This document shows, piece after piece, positions 20,514 to 28,414 of a stretch of DNA of 64,000 nucleotides (the stretch's first letter is position 1; each line of letters opens with the position of its first letter). The position numbers were made by a program, and so were the translations under genes. The stretch is from assembly GCF_000312485.1 (NCBI RefSeq), contig NZ_HE997643.1, positions 1,106,806 through 1,170,805 on the forward strand. Reading direction: 5' to 3'. The DNA comes from Yersinia massiliensis CCUG 53443 (lineage in GTDB: Bacteria > Pseudomonadota > Gammaproteobacteria > Enterobacterales > Enterobacteriaceae). The notes beneath the pieces are model-generated. The model saw only the letters and a program-made list of their open reading frames with translations. It did not search any database and was not told the DNA's origin.

Positions 20514-20825
20514 TTATTCCTTGCTGACAGCAGATGTCGTGACAGTCGCACCAGTGTCGACAGGCACCTCTTGCTGTGATTCAAGACGTTTAATTTTCCG
20601 CTCTGCTCGGCCCAGTAAAATACGGATCCGCAGATAAAAAAGCCCACAAATAATCCAGCCAAGCACCAAGCCCGCAGCGAAAAGCGTTGCCAATAAAGTT
20701 GATACTCGATATTCGCCCTGAGCTAATAAATAATTGAAGGTTACGACCTGATCGTTATTCGCCCCTAATGTGACTGAAATCACGAAAATCACCAGCACTA
20801 ACAAAAAAATCAGCAAATATTTCAC
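20514..20825 (-). CDS. lapA: LapA/YciS inner-membrane protein
   Basis: A 103-residue LPS assembly protein A with two transmembrane segments (YLLIFLLVLVIFVISVTLGA; VSTLLATLFAAGLVLGWIIC) and a short coiled-coil tail (RAERKIKRLESQ). GTG 20825 gives MKYLLIF, matching the E. coli N-terminus, with AGGA 6 nt upstream. Co-transcribed with lapB; the pair controls LpxC levels. Confidence 0.94.
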   Translation of the reverse strand: MKYLLIFLLVLVIFVISVTLGANNDQVVTFNYLLAQGEYRVSTLLATLFAAGLVLGWIICGLFYLRIRILLGRAERKIKRLESQQEVPVDTGATVTTSAVSKE

Positions 20826-20999
20826 GTTTTTTCCTAAAGGCCGAATCAACCTGATGAATTATGCCAAAAATGTGGCGTCGTTACTTGATAAATTAGCACT
20901 TCCTCACGCAGCAAAGAACCCTACACCAAGATAAAGCGACGTTTCAGCATCTAATCGATAGAATTTTAAGCGTTAGAATGAAGAATTATCATCAAGGAC

Positions 21000-21767
21000 T
21001 TAATTCTCCTTGTGCTCCCGCTGCTCAATTTCATGTTGTTCAGTCGGTGCAATCGTTAACGAACCGAACCAACGTTGCACTAGCCCGCAAACAATCGCGA
21101 CCAATAATCCACTGATAAGCGTTGCAACAACCAGGTCTCGTGGCCAATGCATGCCTAAAGCCAGACGGCTCATCATGACGCCTTGTGCCCATAACATCAG
21201 TATGATGACCGTTTTATAATGCCGCCGAGGCCATAATAACCCCACCGCTAGCAGCGCCCAAGTGGCTGCAAAAACCGTATGACCCGATGGAAAAGCAAAG
21301 CCAGTTTCAAACTGCCAATGACTGCTTAGCCAAGATGGAATGAGAACTTGATTTTCCAACTGCTGCTTAACCAGTTCGCTGCGCCCAGCGCGAGGTAAGG
21401 AATAGAAATAGTGATTATCAATATGATGTTCCGCCTCCAGCCATACGACGAACGGACGAGGCGCTTGCACCTGCTCTTTAATCAGTGACTTAACGCCTTG
21501 CCCGACGATGATGACGGCCCCCAAGATGACCAACAAACCGATGGCAGGTTTTATCCGAAAGCGTAAACACCACAGGAACCAACCACCGAGCAGCACACTG
21601 GTCAGTATTCCCCATGGCGCAGTGACGGTTTCTGTCACCCAGAAAAGTCCCTTAAGCCAGTTTTCATTACCACCAGGCTGCCAGTGCCAACCGTATAGCC
21701 AGATAATCAGCGTCGGCAGCAGTAAAATAAGGGTTCCTACACTAATACGTTTTGCTATTTTCCCCAT
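21000..21767 (-). CDS. pgpB: Phosphatidylglycerophosphatase B (PAP2 family)
   Basis: A 255-residue inner-membrane lipid phosphatase acting on phosphatidylglycerol phosphate, undecaprenyl diphosphate and related lipids. The three PAP2 motifs are visible: KEQVQAPRP, PSGH, and SRLALGMHWPRD, among about six hydrophobic segments. It keeps the conserved order pgpB-lapA-lapB. Confidence 0.95.
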   Translation of the reverse strand: MGKIAKRISVGTLILLLPTLIIWLYGWHWQPGGNENWLKGLFWVTETVTAPWGILTSVLLGGWFLWCLRFRIKPAIGLLVILGAVIIVGQGVKSLIKEQVQAPRPFVVWLEAEHHIDNHYFYSLPRAGRSELVKQQLENQVLIPSWLSSHWQFETGFAFPSGHTVFAATWALLAVGLLWPRRHYKTVIILMLWAQGVMMSRLALGMHWPRDLVVATLISGLLVAIVCGLVQRWFGSLTIAPTEQHEIEQREHKEN

Positions 21768-22136
21768 CTAAAACCCTTTTTGATCATATCTCTATCCATC
21801 GCTATCTCACCGCAAGTACCGGTTGATAGCACAATTTTTGCCAGTGCTATAGCAATAGAGTATAAGTGCCGCTACCCATTGATAACATAAACAAATTTTT
21901 TATATTATTGATATAAGTTACCAACAGGTATGGACTATTGACTTACTGCTGCTTTGTTGAACAGCAGTCCGCATCAAGTTATGGCAATATAGCTAATAAT
22001 AATCGCGGCGAAACTTTTTATTTAATCCTATCCCTAAAATGAATATGTATAGGGTAGATCGCTGATTAATGCGGATATCCACAGTAGGATAGCAACAACC
22101 TCCCTAAGGGTCTGACGTTATAATATGAACAGTAAG
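21768..22136. other. Divergent promoter region pgpB / ribA
   Basis: About 370 bp, AT-rich. It must contain the pgpB and ribA promoters. No FMN riboswitch-like conserved elements were seen. Nothing else was recognised. Confidence 0.5.
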
Positions 22137-22727
22137 ATGCAGTTAAAACGTGTAGCAGAAGCCAAACTACCCACTCCATGGGGTGACTTTTTGATGGTTG
22201 GTTTTGAAGAACTGGCCACTGGGCATGATCATCTGGCTTTAATCTTTGGTGATATCAGCGGTGATGAGCCTGTACTTTCCCGTGTTCACTCTGAGTGTTT
22301 AACGGGTGATGCGTTGTTCAGCCTGCGTTGTGATTGCGGTTTTCAACTAGAAGCAGCTTTGGCCCATATTGCTGAAGAAGGTCGCGGTGTACTGATCTAC
22401 CATCGTCAAGAAGGCCGCAATATCGGTCTATTGAATAAAATCCGCGCGTATGCGCTGCAAGATCTTGGCGCGGACACTGTCGAAGCCAATCACCAGCTCG
22501 GTTTTGCGACTGACGAACGTGATTTTACCTTGTGTTCAGACATGTATAAATTATTGGGCGTCAAAGCGATACGTTTGCTGACGAACAACCCGAAAAAGGT
22601 TGAGATCCTCACCGAGGCGGGCATTAACATTGTCGAGCGTGTGCCATTAATCGTTGGCCGTAACCCGAAGAATGAGCAGTACATGGCGACAAAAGCAGCC
22701 AAAATGGGCCATTTACTGACAAAGTAA
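22137..22727 (+). CDS. ribA: GTP cyclohydrolase II
   Basis: First committed step of riboflavin synthesis from GTP. The zinc-binding Cys set is in [20 protein letters not shown], with [20 protein letters not shown] and [24 protein letters not shown] at 22137 matches known starts; an in-frame ATG four codons earlier (22125) is possible, and neither has a strong Shine-Dalgarno site. 196 residues. Convergent with acnA across a strong terminator. Confidence 0.95.
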   Translation: MQLKRVAEAKLPTPWGDFLMVGFEELATGHDHLALIFGDISGDEPVLSRVHSECLTGDALFSLRCDCGFQLEAALAHIAEEGRGVLIYHRQEGRNIGLLNKIRAYALQDLGADTVEANHQLGFATDERDFTLCSDMYKLLGVKAIRLLTNNPKKVEILTEAGINIVERVPLIVGRNPKNEQYMATKAAKMGHLLTK

Positions 22728-22782
22728 GACGCTAACGACCTGCCATAAACCCGTTACTCTTATGAGTTAAAGATCGTGTTAT

Positions 22783-22818
22783 GACAAAAAGGGTGATCTC
22801 TCAATCACCCTTTTTGTC
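22783..22818. terminator. Bidirectional terminator between ribA and acnA
   Basis: A 14-bp perfect stem GACAAAAAGGGTGA / TCACCCTTTTTGTC; the A- and T-runs inside the arms serve both convergent genes. Confidence 0.9.
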
Positions 22819-22851
22819 GTTCAACTTCATTAGTGACAGCGTCACTATCTA

Positions 22852-25524
22852 CTACAACATTTTGCGTATCACATAATGCAAAATGCCGTCATTCTCAAAA
22901 TAAACCAGCTCATTGCCCGTATCGATACGGCAGCGAGTATTCACTGTTTGTTGCCTTCCATCAGCATAGGTGACCATTATCGGCACCACCTGCCCTGGAG
23001 ACAGGTTTTGCAATCCGGAAACGCTAATCGACTCATCCCCCGTTAAACCCAGTGTTTTACGGTTGACGCCTTGCGGGAATTCGAGTGGTAAAATTCCCAT
23101 TCCAATTAAATTAGAGCGGTGAATACGTTCAAATGACTCTGCGATCACAACTCTAACACCCAATAATCGTGGCCCTTTGGCTGCCCAATCGCGGCTGGAC
23201 CCCGATCCGTACTCTTTACCTGCAATGACTGCAAGAGGCACATTTTCCTGTTGATAGCGCATTGCTGCATCGTAGATAGACATTTCATTTTGAGATGGAA
23301 TGTGACGTGTCATACCGCCTTCGGTCCCCGGAACCATCTCATTGCGAATACGAATATTGGCGAATGTGCCGCGCATCATCACTTCATGGTTACCACGACG
23401 AGAGCCATAGGAGTTAAATTCACCGATCTCTACCCCACGATCACGCAAATAACGGCCCGCAGGACTATCTGACTTGATATTCCCCGCAGGTGAAATGTGA
23501 TCAGTAGTCACTGAATCGGCTAATATTGCCAAAATACGGGCTTGGTGGATATCCTGAACGGGATCCGGTAATGCTTTCATATCTTTAAAGAAAGGCGGTA
23601 AACGAATATAAGTCGAGTCATTTTGCCAATCGTAAGTTGGGGTACTTTCAACTTGAATCGCCTGCCAATCTTTATCGCCATCAAACACAGCAGCATATTC
23701 CTTACGGAACATATCGGTTTTGACTTCTTCCACCGCTTTAGCGATTTCGAGTCCGCTGGGCCAAATGTCTTTCAGATAGACAGGGTTACCCTCAGGGTCG
23801 TTACCCAGAGAGTCCTGAGTCAGGTTAATATTCATATTCCCTGCCAATGCATAGGCAACCACTAAGGGGGGCGAAGCGAGCCAGTTCGTTTTCACCAAAG
23901 GATGAATGCGCCCTTCGAAGTTACGGTTACCCGAGAGTACCGCACCCACCGTTAAATCCCCTGCTTTGATGGCTTTCTCTATTGGTTCCGGTAATGGGCC
24001 TGAGTTACCGATACAAGTCGTACATCCGTAGCCCACCAAATTAAAACCTAAATGATCCAGATAAGGCGTTAAGCCTGCCGAATTAAGATACTCAGTGACC
24101 ACTTTGGAGCCGGGTGCGAGCGAAGTTTTCACCCAAGGTTTGGTTTTTAATCCCCTTTCTGAGGCTTTTTTGGCAAGCAGGCCCGCCGCCATCAACACAC
24201 TAGGATTAGAGGTATTGGTACATGAAGTGATGGCCGCAATGACCACCGCGCCATGAGTCAATTGATGGGTTTGCCCCTCAAGAGTAAAGTCGACCTGCTC
24301 GACTTTATCTTTTTTGCTATTGAATTCCAGCTCTTCAAATGCTTTAAACGCGAGAGGTACCTTGGGTAGCACGACACGGTCCTGAGGGCGTTTCGGTCCG
24401 GCAAGACTGACTTCGACCGTACTTAAATCCAGTGATAACTGGCTAGTAAACACCGGTTCATCACCGGGATTGCGCCATAATCCTTGCGCTTTGCTGTAAG
24501 CTTCTACCAGCGCGATTTGCTCATCGCTGCGACCACTTAAACGCATATAACCCAGCGTGACGTCATCAACAGGGAAGAATCCGCAGGTTGCGCCGAATTC
24601 GGGTGACATGTTGGCGATAGTTGCGCGGTCAGCGAGAGGTAAATCGGCCAATCCATCACCATAAAACTCGACAAACTTACCTACGACACCGTGTTTGCGT
24701 AGCATTTGGGTCACCGTCAGCACCAAGTCAGTAGCGGTGATCCCTTCGCGCATTTTGCCGGTCATTTTGAAACCGACAACATCGGGGATAAGCATTGAAA
24801 CAGGCTGGCCCAACATAGCCGCTTCTGCCTCTATCCCGCCGACACCCCAGCCAAGAATCCCCAACCCATTGATCATGGTGGTATGGGAGTCGGTCCCCAC
24901 CAGCGTATCCGGATAAGCAATACGTTTATCACCCTGCTGTTCATGCCAAACAGTTTGCCCCAGATATTCCAAATTGACCTGATGGCAGATCCCTGTTCCC
25001 GGTGGCACAACCCGAAAGCGGCTAAAGGCTTTTTGCCCCCAACGTAAGAAAATATAACGCTCGTGGTTACGTTCCATTTCTAAACGAACGTTTTCACCAA
25101 ATGCGGCTTTATCACCGAACTCATCGACAGTCACTGAATGGTCAATGACTAAATCGACGGGCGATAAAGGATTAACCTGCGCCACATCGCCGCCCAATCG
25201 AGTAACCGCTTCACGCATGGCAGCCAAATCCACCACGGCGGGAACGCCAGTGAAGTCCTGCATTAGTACACGAGCGGGTCGATAAGCAATTTCTCTATCG
25301 GCATGGCCCGTTTGTTGCCAATCAACAATTGCCGCTAAATCCTCTTCCTTTATTTGTTCCCCATCTAGATGGCGTAATAAGTTTTCCAACAGAACTTTCA
25401 GTGATTTAGGTAAGCGGTCGATATCCCCCAGCACTGCCGCAAGCGTCGGCAGGCTGTAGTAGTGATATTCGTGATTGAGGGCAACCAACTTGGCCATACT
25501 CGTTTTCCGCAGATCCAACGACAT
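22852..25524 (-). CDS. acnA: Aconitate hydratase A
   Basis: Interconverts citrate and isocitrate in the TCA cycle. The 890-residue protein has the [4Fe-4S] Cys ligands in ITSCTNTSNPS and YGCTTCIGNSGPL, the substrate-site VGTDSHTTMINGLGILGWGVG and the C-terminal swivel domain with EYGSGSSRDWAAKGP. Start ATG 25524 has GGAGG upstream. AcnA is the stress-resistant, IRP1-like form, and its position beside ribA agrees with E. coli. Confidence 0.97.
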   Translation of the reverse strand: MSLDLRKTSMAKLVALNHEYHYYSLPTLAAVLGDIDRLPKSLKVLLENLLRHLDGEQIKEEDLAAIVDWQQTGHADREIAYRPARVLMQDFTGVPAVVDLAAMREAVTRLGGDVAQVNPLSPVDLVIDHSVTVDEFGDKAAFGENVRLEMERNHERYIFLRWGQKAFSRFRVVPPGTGICHQVNLEYLGQTVWHEQQGDKRIAYPDTLVGTDSHTTMINGLGILGWGVGGIEAEAAMLGQPVSMLIPDVVGFKMTGKMREGITATDLVLTVTQMLRKHGVVGKFVEFYGDGLADLPLADRATIANMSPEFGATCGFFPVDDVTLGYMRLSGRSDEQIALVEAYSKAQGLWRNPGDEPVFTSQLSLDLSTVEVSLAGPKRPQDRVVLPKVPLAFKAFEELEFNSKKDKVEQVDFTLEGQTHQLTHGAVVIAAITSCTNTSNPSVLMAAGLLAKKASERGLKTKPWVKTSLAPGSKVVTEYLNSAGLTPYLDHLGFNLVGYGCTTCIGNSGPLPEPIEKAIKAGDLTVGAVLSGNRNFEGRIHPLVKTNWLASPPLVVAYALAGNMNINLTQDSLGNDPEGNPVYLKDIWPSGLEIAKAVEEVKTDMFRKEYAAVFDGDKDWQAIQVESTPTYDWQNDSTYIRLPPFFKDMKALPDPVQDIHQARILAILADSVTTDHISPAGNIKSDSPAGRYLRDRGVEIGEFNSYGSRRGNHEVMMRGTFANIRIRNEMVPGTEGGMTRHIPSQNEMSIYDAAMRYQQENVPLAVIAGKEYGSGSSRDWAAKGPRLLGVRVVIAESFERIHRSNLIGMGILPLEFPQGVNRKTLGLTGDESISVSGLQNLSPGQVVPIMVTYADGRQQTVNTRCRIDTGNELVYFENDGILHYVIRKML

Positions 25525-25686
25525 AGTGCCTCCATTGTTTCTTATAAGTGTTCTGAGTCAGCATTAATGCCAAGGGTGTATTCCCTTGAAATAATGTGGT
25601 CTAGACTAAATATAACACAAAGAAACATTAACATTTTGGCAACAATGGCGATCATTCGCAGTGATAGGTGGAAACGATGGTAATGG

Positions 25687-26583
25687 CTATTCGCTATTTT
25701 CAATATCAGCTATTGGTACAGTAACGTATTGGTATCCATTGTTACGATCCCAAGCTTTCACCGCCCCAAGTTCTTCGGTAAGTTGTTTGAAACCTTCATT
25801 AGGTGACTTATCTATTTTATTAGAATAATGATCTGTCCCATCAAATAACTCATCTATTTCATCAAGTAAAGAGTCTATTTCCCCGAGAGCTGAACTTTCC
25901 GCTGAACGTATTATTCCGACATCAGCCATATCATCCCAATCATAATCATCGTCAGGGGGGATTTTAATTTCTGCGCGATCATTAACTGTGAATGAAGCAG
26001 TATTGGCAGCAATGTAAGAACTAGGTGAGAATATTTTTTTAAACCAATCAATAATTCTTTCAGTAACTGTTCGACAATCCAGATCCTTCCTTAGCTCAAT
26101 CGGGCAGTTATCGTTAAATTCAAAATATACACGTGCTTTATTTTCATTTAACGTGAAGTCATCACCTAATAACATCTTACAATTCAATGTGAAAACCTCC
26201 CCCTCTACGTCGCTATAAGTCGCTGAGTAGACCATTTCAAGCGCTGAATCATCATTACGCTTAAATTCCATTGATATATGAGGATCATGATCTAAGTGGA
26301 GGTAGGTTTTATCACTATATTCAAGGACGACATCTGCCATAGAAAACTCACTTATTAAACTAAGCAAATTGACTCGTCTTTCACATTCATTAAAATCGCT
26401 AGGTGAATTTAGCCAACCTTTATGAACTAACTGCTCTAACACCTTACTGATATTGTCATGATCTGCAATATTATAACCATCAATATAGAAATGGGCTTTA
26501 TCGTGTATAGCGCCCTTTGTTTCTAAGGCTTGAACTGTATGGCTAATATCTATATTTGATATTGGGTAGGATATTCTATCCAT
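25687..26583 (-). CDS. Hypothetical acidic protein, unrecognised
   Basis: A 298-residue protein with no family I recognise. ATG 26583 is preferred over upstream ATGs because AAAGGA lies 6 nt upstream. It has no signal peptide or clear membrane segment and is rich in Asp/Glu (DDDYDWDDMADVG; LLDEIDELFDG). It is more AT-rich than acnA or cysB, suggesting acquisition by transfer. It lies between acnA and the old cysB 3' flank, outside the attachment repeats, so it is not part of the 12-kb element as now bounded. Confidence 0.6.
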   Translation of the reverse strand: MDRISYPISNIDISHTVQALETKGAIHDKAHFYIDGYNIADHDNISKVLEQLVHKGWLNSPSDFNECERRVNLLSLISEFSMADVVLEYSDKTYLHLDHDPHISMEFKRNDDSALEMVYSATYSDVEGEVFTLNCKMLLGDDFTLNENKARVYFEFNDNCPIELRKDLDCRTVTERIIDWFKKIFSPSSYIAANTASFTVNDRAEIKIPPDDDYDWDDMADVGIIRSAESSALGEIDSLLDEIDELFDGTDHYSNKIDKSPNEGFKQLTEELGAVKAWDRNNGYQYVTVPIADIENSE

Positions 26584-26679
26584 ATGCATTCCTTTTAATA
26601 GCATTCTGGGAATTGACATGAATTAAAATATCAAATGAATATTCTACTTTCTTTTATATTTTTACTTATTCTCTCTGAT

Positions 26680-26717
26680 AAGGTAAATCCATCACTCAAA
26701 AGTGATGGACTTACCTT
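26680..26717. terminator. Strong hairpin, probable original cysB terminator
   Basis: A 17-bp stem with one mismatch, from AAGGTAAATCCATCACT to AGTGATGGACTTACCTT, with a 4-nt loop. It lies just past the left copy of the cysB 3' end, where cysB transcripts would have stopped before the element inserted. No T-tract follows on the minus strand. Confidence 0.6.
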
Positions 26718-26729
26718 GATGTGCAAAAT

Positions 26730-26776
26730 TTACTTCGTCGGCAGCTTAATATCTTTAAACATCGCCTCGATATCTT
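26730..26776. repeat. Left attachment site (attL), duplicate of cysB 3' end
   Basis: A 47-bp exact copy of 38691-38737, beginning TTACTTCGTCGGCAGCTT. It is a remnant of the target gene's 3' end left by integration. The sequence diverges immediately on both sides. Confidence 0.92.
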
Positions 26777-26783
26777 TGAGTCG

Positions 26784-26805
26784 CTCCGCACAAGGCTTAG
26801 CGGAG
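26784..26805 (+). promoter_or_regulatory. Hairpin covering the integrase Shine-Dalgarno site
   Basis: CTCCGC (26784-26789) pairs with GCGGAG (26800-26805). The second arm contains the GGAG expected to initiate int at ATG 26816, so translation could be damped by the structure. Confidence 0.45.
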
Positions 26806-26815
26806 TATTGAAAGT

Positions 26816-27985
26816 ATGTACCAACGGAATTACACAGGAATCACACAGGTTTTTCGTCGTCCATCTGGATTGTATACATTTTGCAAGCATCATCATGGGA
26901 CAGCCATTCACATAACCCTTGGCACCAGAGATTCCTATGAGGCTGCGGTAATGTCTCGTAGTTTATTGATGGTTTATCATCAGCATTCCTGTGAACCACT
27001 TGAGACAGTACGTCAGATGCTCTATTCATGCAGAAAACAGCTTCAATTAACTGCTCTGGTGGGTTATGCCGTGCCGCCTTCTCTACCCCAAACTATGCCA
27101 GTTGTAGAGAGACCAATAAGGGCTGTTGCACCAAAACCAAAGAAAAACAGAGAGAAGCGTTTAACACTGTTAGTTGTTCTGGATGATTACTTAAAAAGTA
27201 ATAAAAACGATTGGAGGGAAAAGACGCTTAAAGTGAATGAATCACGCTGTCGTTACTTCATCGATTTTTTAGGTAATAGATTGATAACAGAAGTGAGTAA
27301 GTCTGATATTTCTGACTTTAAGCAGCACTTAGTCGATAAAGGATTCAGTCCTAATACATGCAATGATTATTTTATCAAGGCATCAGGGTTGTTCACATTT
27401 GCCTGTAAGCAACGGGATTTCATTACAAGAAGTCCGTTTGATGGGATGGGATTTAGGAAGGTATCAAATGTTACTGATAAGAGAGGGATACTCCATCTAG
27501 AGCATGAACAAGCACTTAAGGGCTTCCCTGAGCATTCACAGAATTGGTGGTTACTCCAGTTGCTTTGGTTCACTGGATGCAGGATAAGCGAGATAACACA
27601 GCTACAGCCAGCCGACTACCGTGTAATTGATGGAGTTGAGTGTATTTCTATAAACGATGAAGGGAATAAAACCCTTAAGAATGAATCCTCTACGCGAACC
27701 ATACCTATTCATGAAGACTTGCTAAAACTCGGTGTTTTCACTGATAAACCAACATTCACTTATACCCCAGATAGGGCTTCTCAGCTTGTTTCTTCAATCT
27801 ATACGGGAGTAGGCGTTACAGCACACAGCTATCGATATGGTATGAGTGACAGACTTAGAAAATTGAACATTCCTGATTATGTCAGATTTGAACTCTTAGG
27901 GCATGCACACAAGACAACTACCGATAGGATTTATAAATCAGACGATGCAATTATATTATTAAAGTCTGCTATAGATTTAACGTAA
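26816..27985 (+). CDS. int: Tyrosine integrase of the element
   Basis: A 389-residue site-specific recombinase, likely responsible for integration into cysB. The N-terminal segment (RRPSGLYTFCKHH, TLGTRDSYEAAVMSR) resembles the arm/DUF6538-like region of many phage integrases. It is followed by a SAM-like core-binding domain (residues about 117-205) and a catalytic domain with R in FTGCRISEI, H-x-x-R in TAHSYRYGM, H in LLGHAHKTT and nucleophile Y in DRIYKS. It lies next to attL and reads into the element, as is typical. Confidence 0.93.
   Translation: MYQRNYTGITQVFRRPSGLYTFCKHHHGTAIHITLGTRDSYEAAVMSRSLLMVYHQHSCEPLETVRQMLYSCRKQLQLTALVGYAVPPSLPQTMPVVERPIRAVAPKPKKNREKRLTLLVVLDDYLKSNKNDWREKTLKVNESRCRYFIDFLGNRLITEVSKSDISDFKQHLVDKGFSPNTCNDYFIKASGLFTFACKQRDFITRSPFDGMGFRKVSNVTDKRGILHLEHEQALKGFPEHSQNWWLLQLLWFTGCRISEITQLQPADYRVIDGVECISINDEGNKTLKNESSTRTIPIHEDLLKLGVFTDKPTFTYTPDRASQLVSSIYTGVGVTAHSYRYGMSDRLRKLNIPDYVRFELLGHAHKTTTDRIYKSDDAIILLKSAIDLT
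26832..26849. repeat. Possible integrase arm sites near attL
   Basis: Two copies of ACACAGG (26832-26838, 26843-26849) with an 11-bp period, inside the start of int. Similar 11-bp-period ACACA repeats lie beside attR. The role as arm-type sites is inferred. Confidence 0.35.
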
Positions 27986-28015
27986 AAAATTAGCAGTAGT
28001 TGTGAAAGATTCCAC

Positions 28016-28044
28016 TTGACCAAGAAACTGTTTTTACATACAGT
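28016..28044 (+). promoter_or_regulatory. SOS promoter: LexA box over sigma-70 elements
   Basis: -35 TTGACC at 28016-28021, a 17-nt spacer, and -10 TACAGT at 28039-28044. A LexA box CTGTTTTTACATACAG fills 28028-28043 and fits CTG-N10-CAG with the extended TA after it. LexA bound here would block the polymerase. It drives the 81-residue gene. Confidence 0.8.
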
Positions 28045-28052
28045 AAAATCAA

Positions 28053-28088
28053 CATGTAGTGAATTTTACCACGAAAAGGCACTACATG
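28053..28088 (+). repeat. Leader inverted repeat upstream of the SOS gene
   Basis: CATGTAGTG (28053-28061) and CACTACATG (28080-28088), a perfect 9-bp dyad with an 18-nt loop in the 5' leader. It could be a second operator or an mRNA stem. Confidence 0.5.
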
Positions 28089-28123
28089 GAGTAAACCCTA
28101 CACACAACATGAGATAAAAAAAT

Positions 28124-28369
28124 ATGACCAACACAAAGAAAACCTCGTCACAAATAGCATCGCAGGCGGCACAAATATTGAAAAATCCTAATGCTTCCGT
28201 GATTCAAAAGCAGCTTGCTGGTTCGGCACTATCCCAAGCAGGCACCAGCAACCAAACAGGTGCTCATATGGAGGAAGTAGCATCAAAAGTTCTGACAAGT
28301 CCTAAATACAGCGAACAGACTAAGACGCTTGCTGGATCAGTGCTCTCTCAAGCAAACAAAAGTCGTTAG
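28124..28369 (+). CDS. SOS-regulated small protein with internal duplication
   Basis: An 81-residue protein, family not recognised. It is built from two related units: LAGSALSQAG at residues 31-40 recurs as LAGSVLSQAN at 69-78, and SQAAQIL as ASKVL. It is Ser/Ala/Gln/Lys-rich, with no signal peptide and probably helical. The upstream LexA-type promoter makes it the element's clearest DNA-damage-induced gene. Candidates are an anti-repressor, an activator of the leftward genes, or a helper-interference protein; none is shown. Confidence 0.7.
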   Translation: MTNTKKTSSQIASQAAQILKNPNASVIQKQLAGSALSQAGTSNQTGAHMEEVASKVLTSPKYSEQTKTLAGSVLSQANKSR

Positions 28370-28375
28370 TGAGTA

Positions 28376-28408
28376 ATGACAACAGCCTCGCAATTGGGCT
28401 GTTGTCAT
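28376..28408. terminator. Hairpin between convergent SOS gene and tape-measure-like gene
   Basis: A 12-bp stem ATGACAACAGCC / GGCTGTTGTCAT with a 9-nt loop, 6 bp from both genes. It lacks a strong T-run. Confidence 0.65.
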
Positions 28409-28414
28409 GAAATC

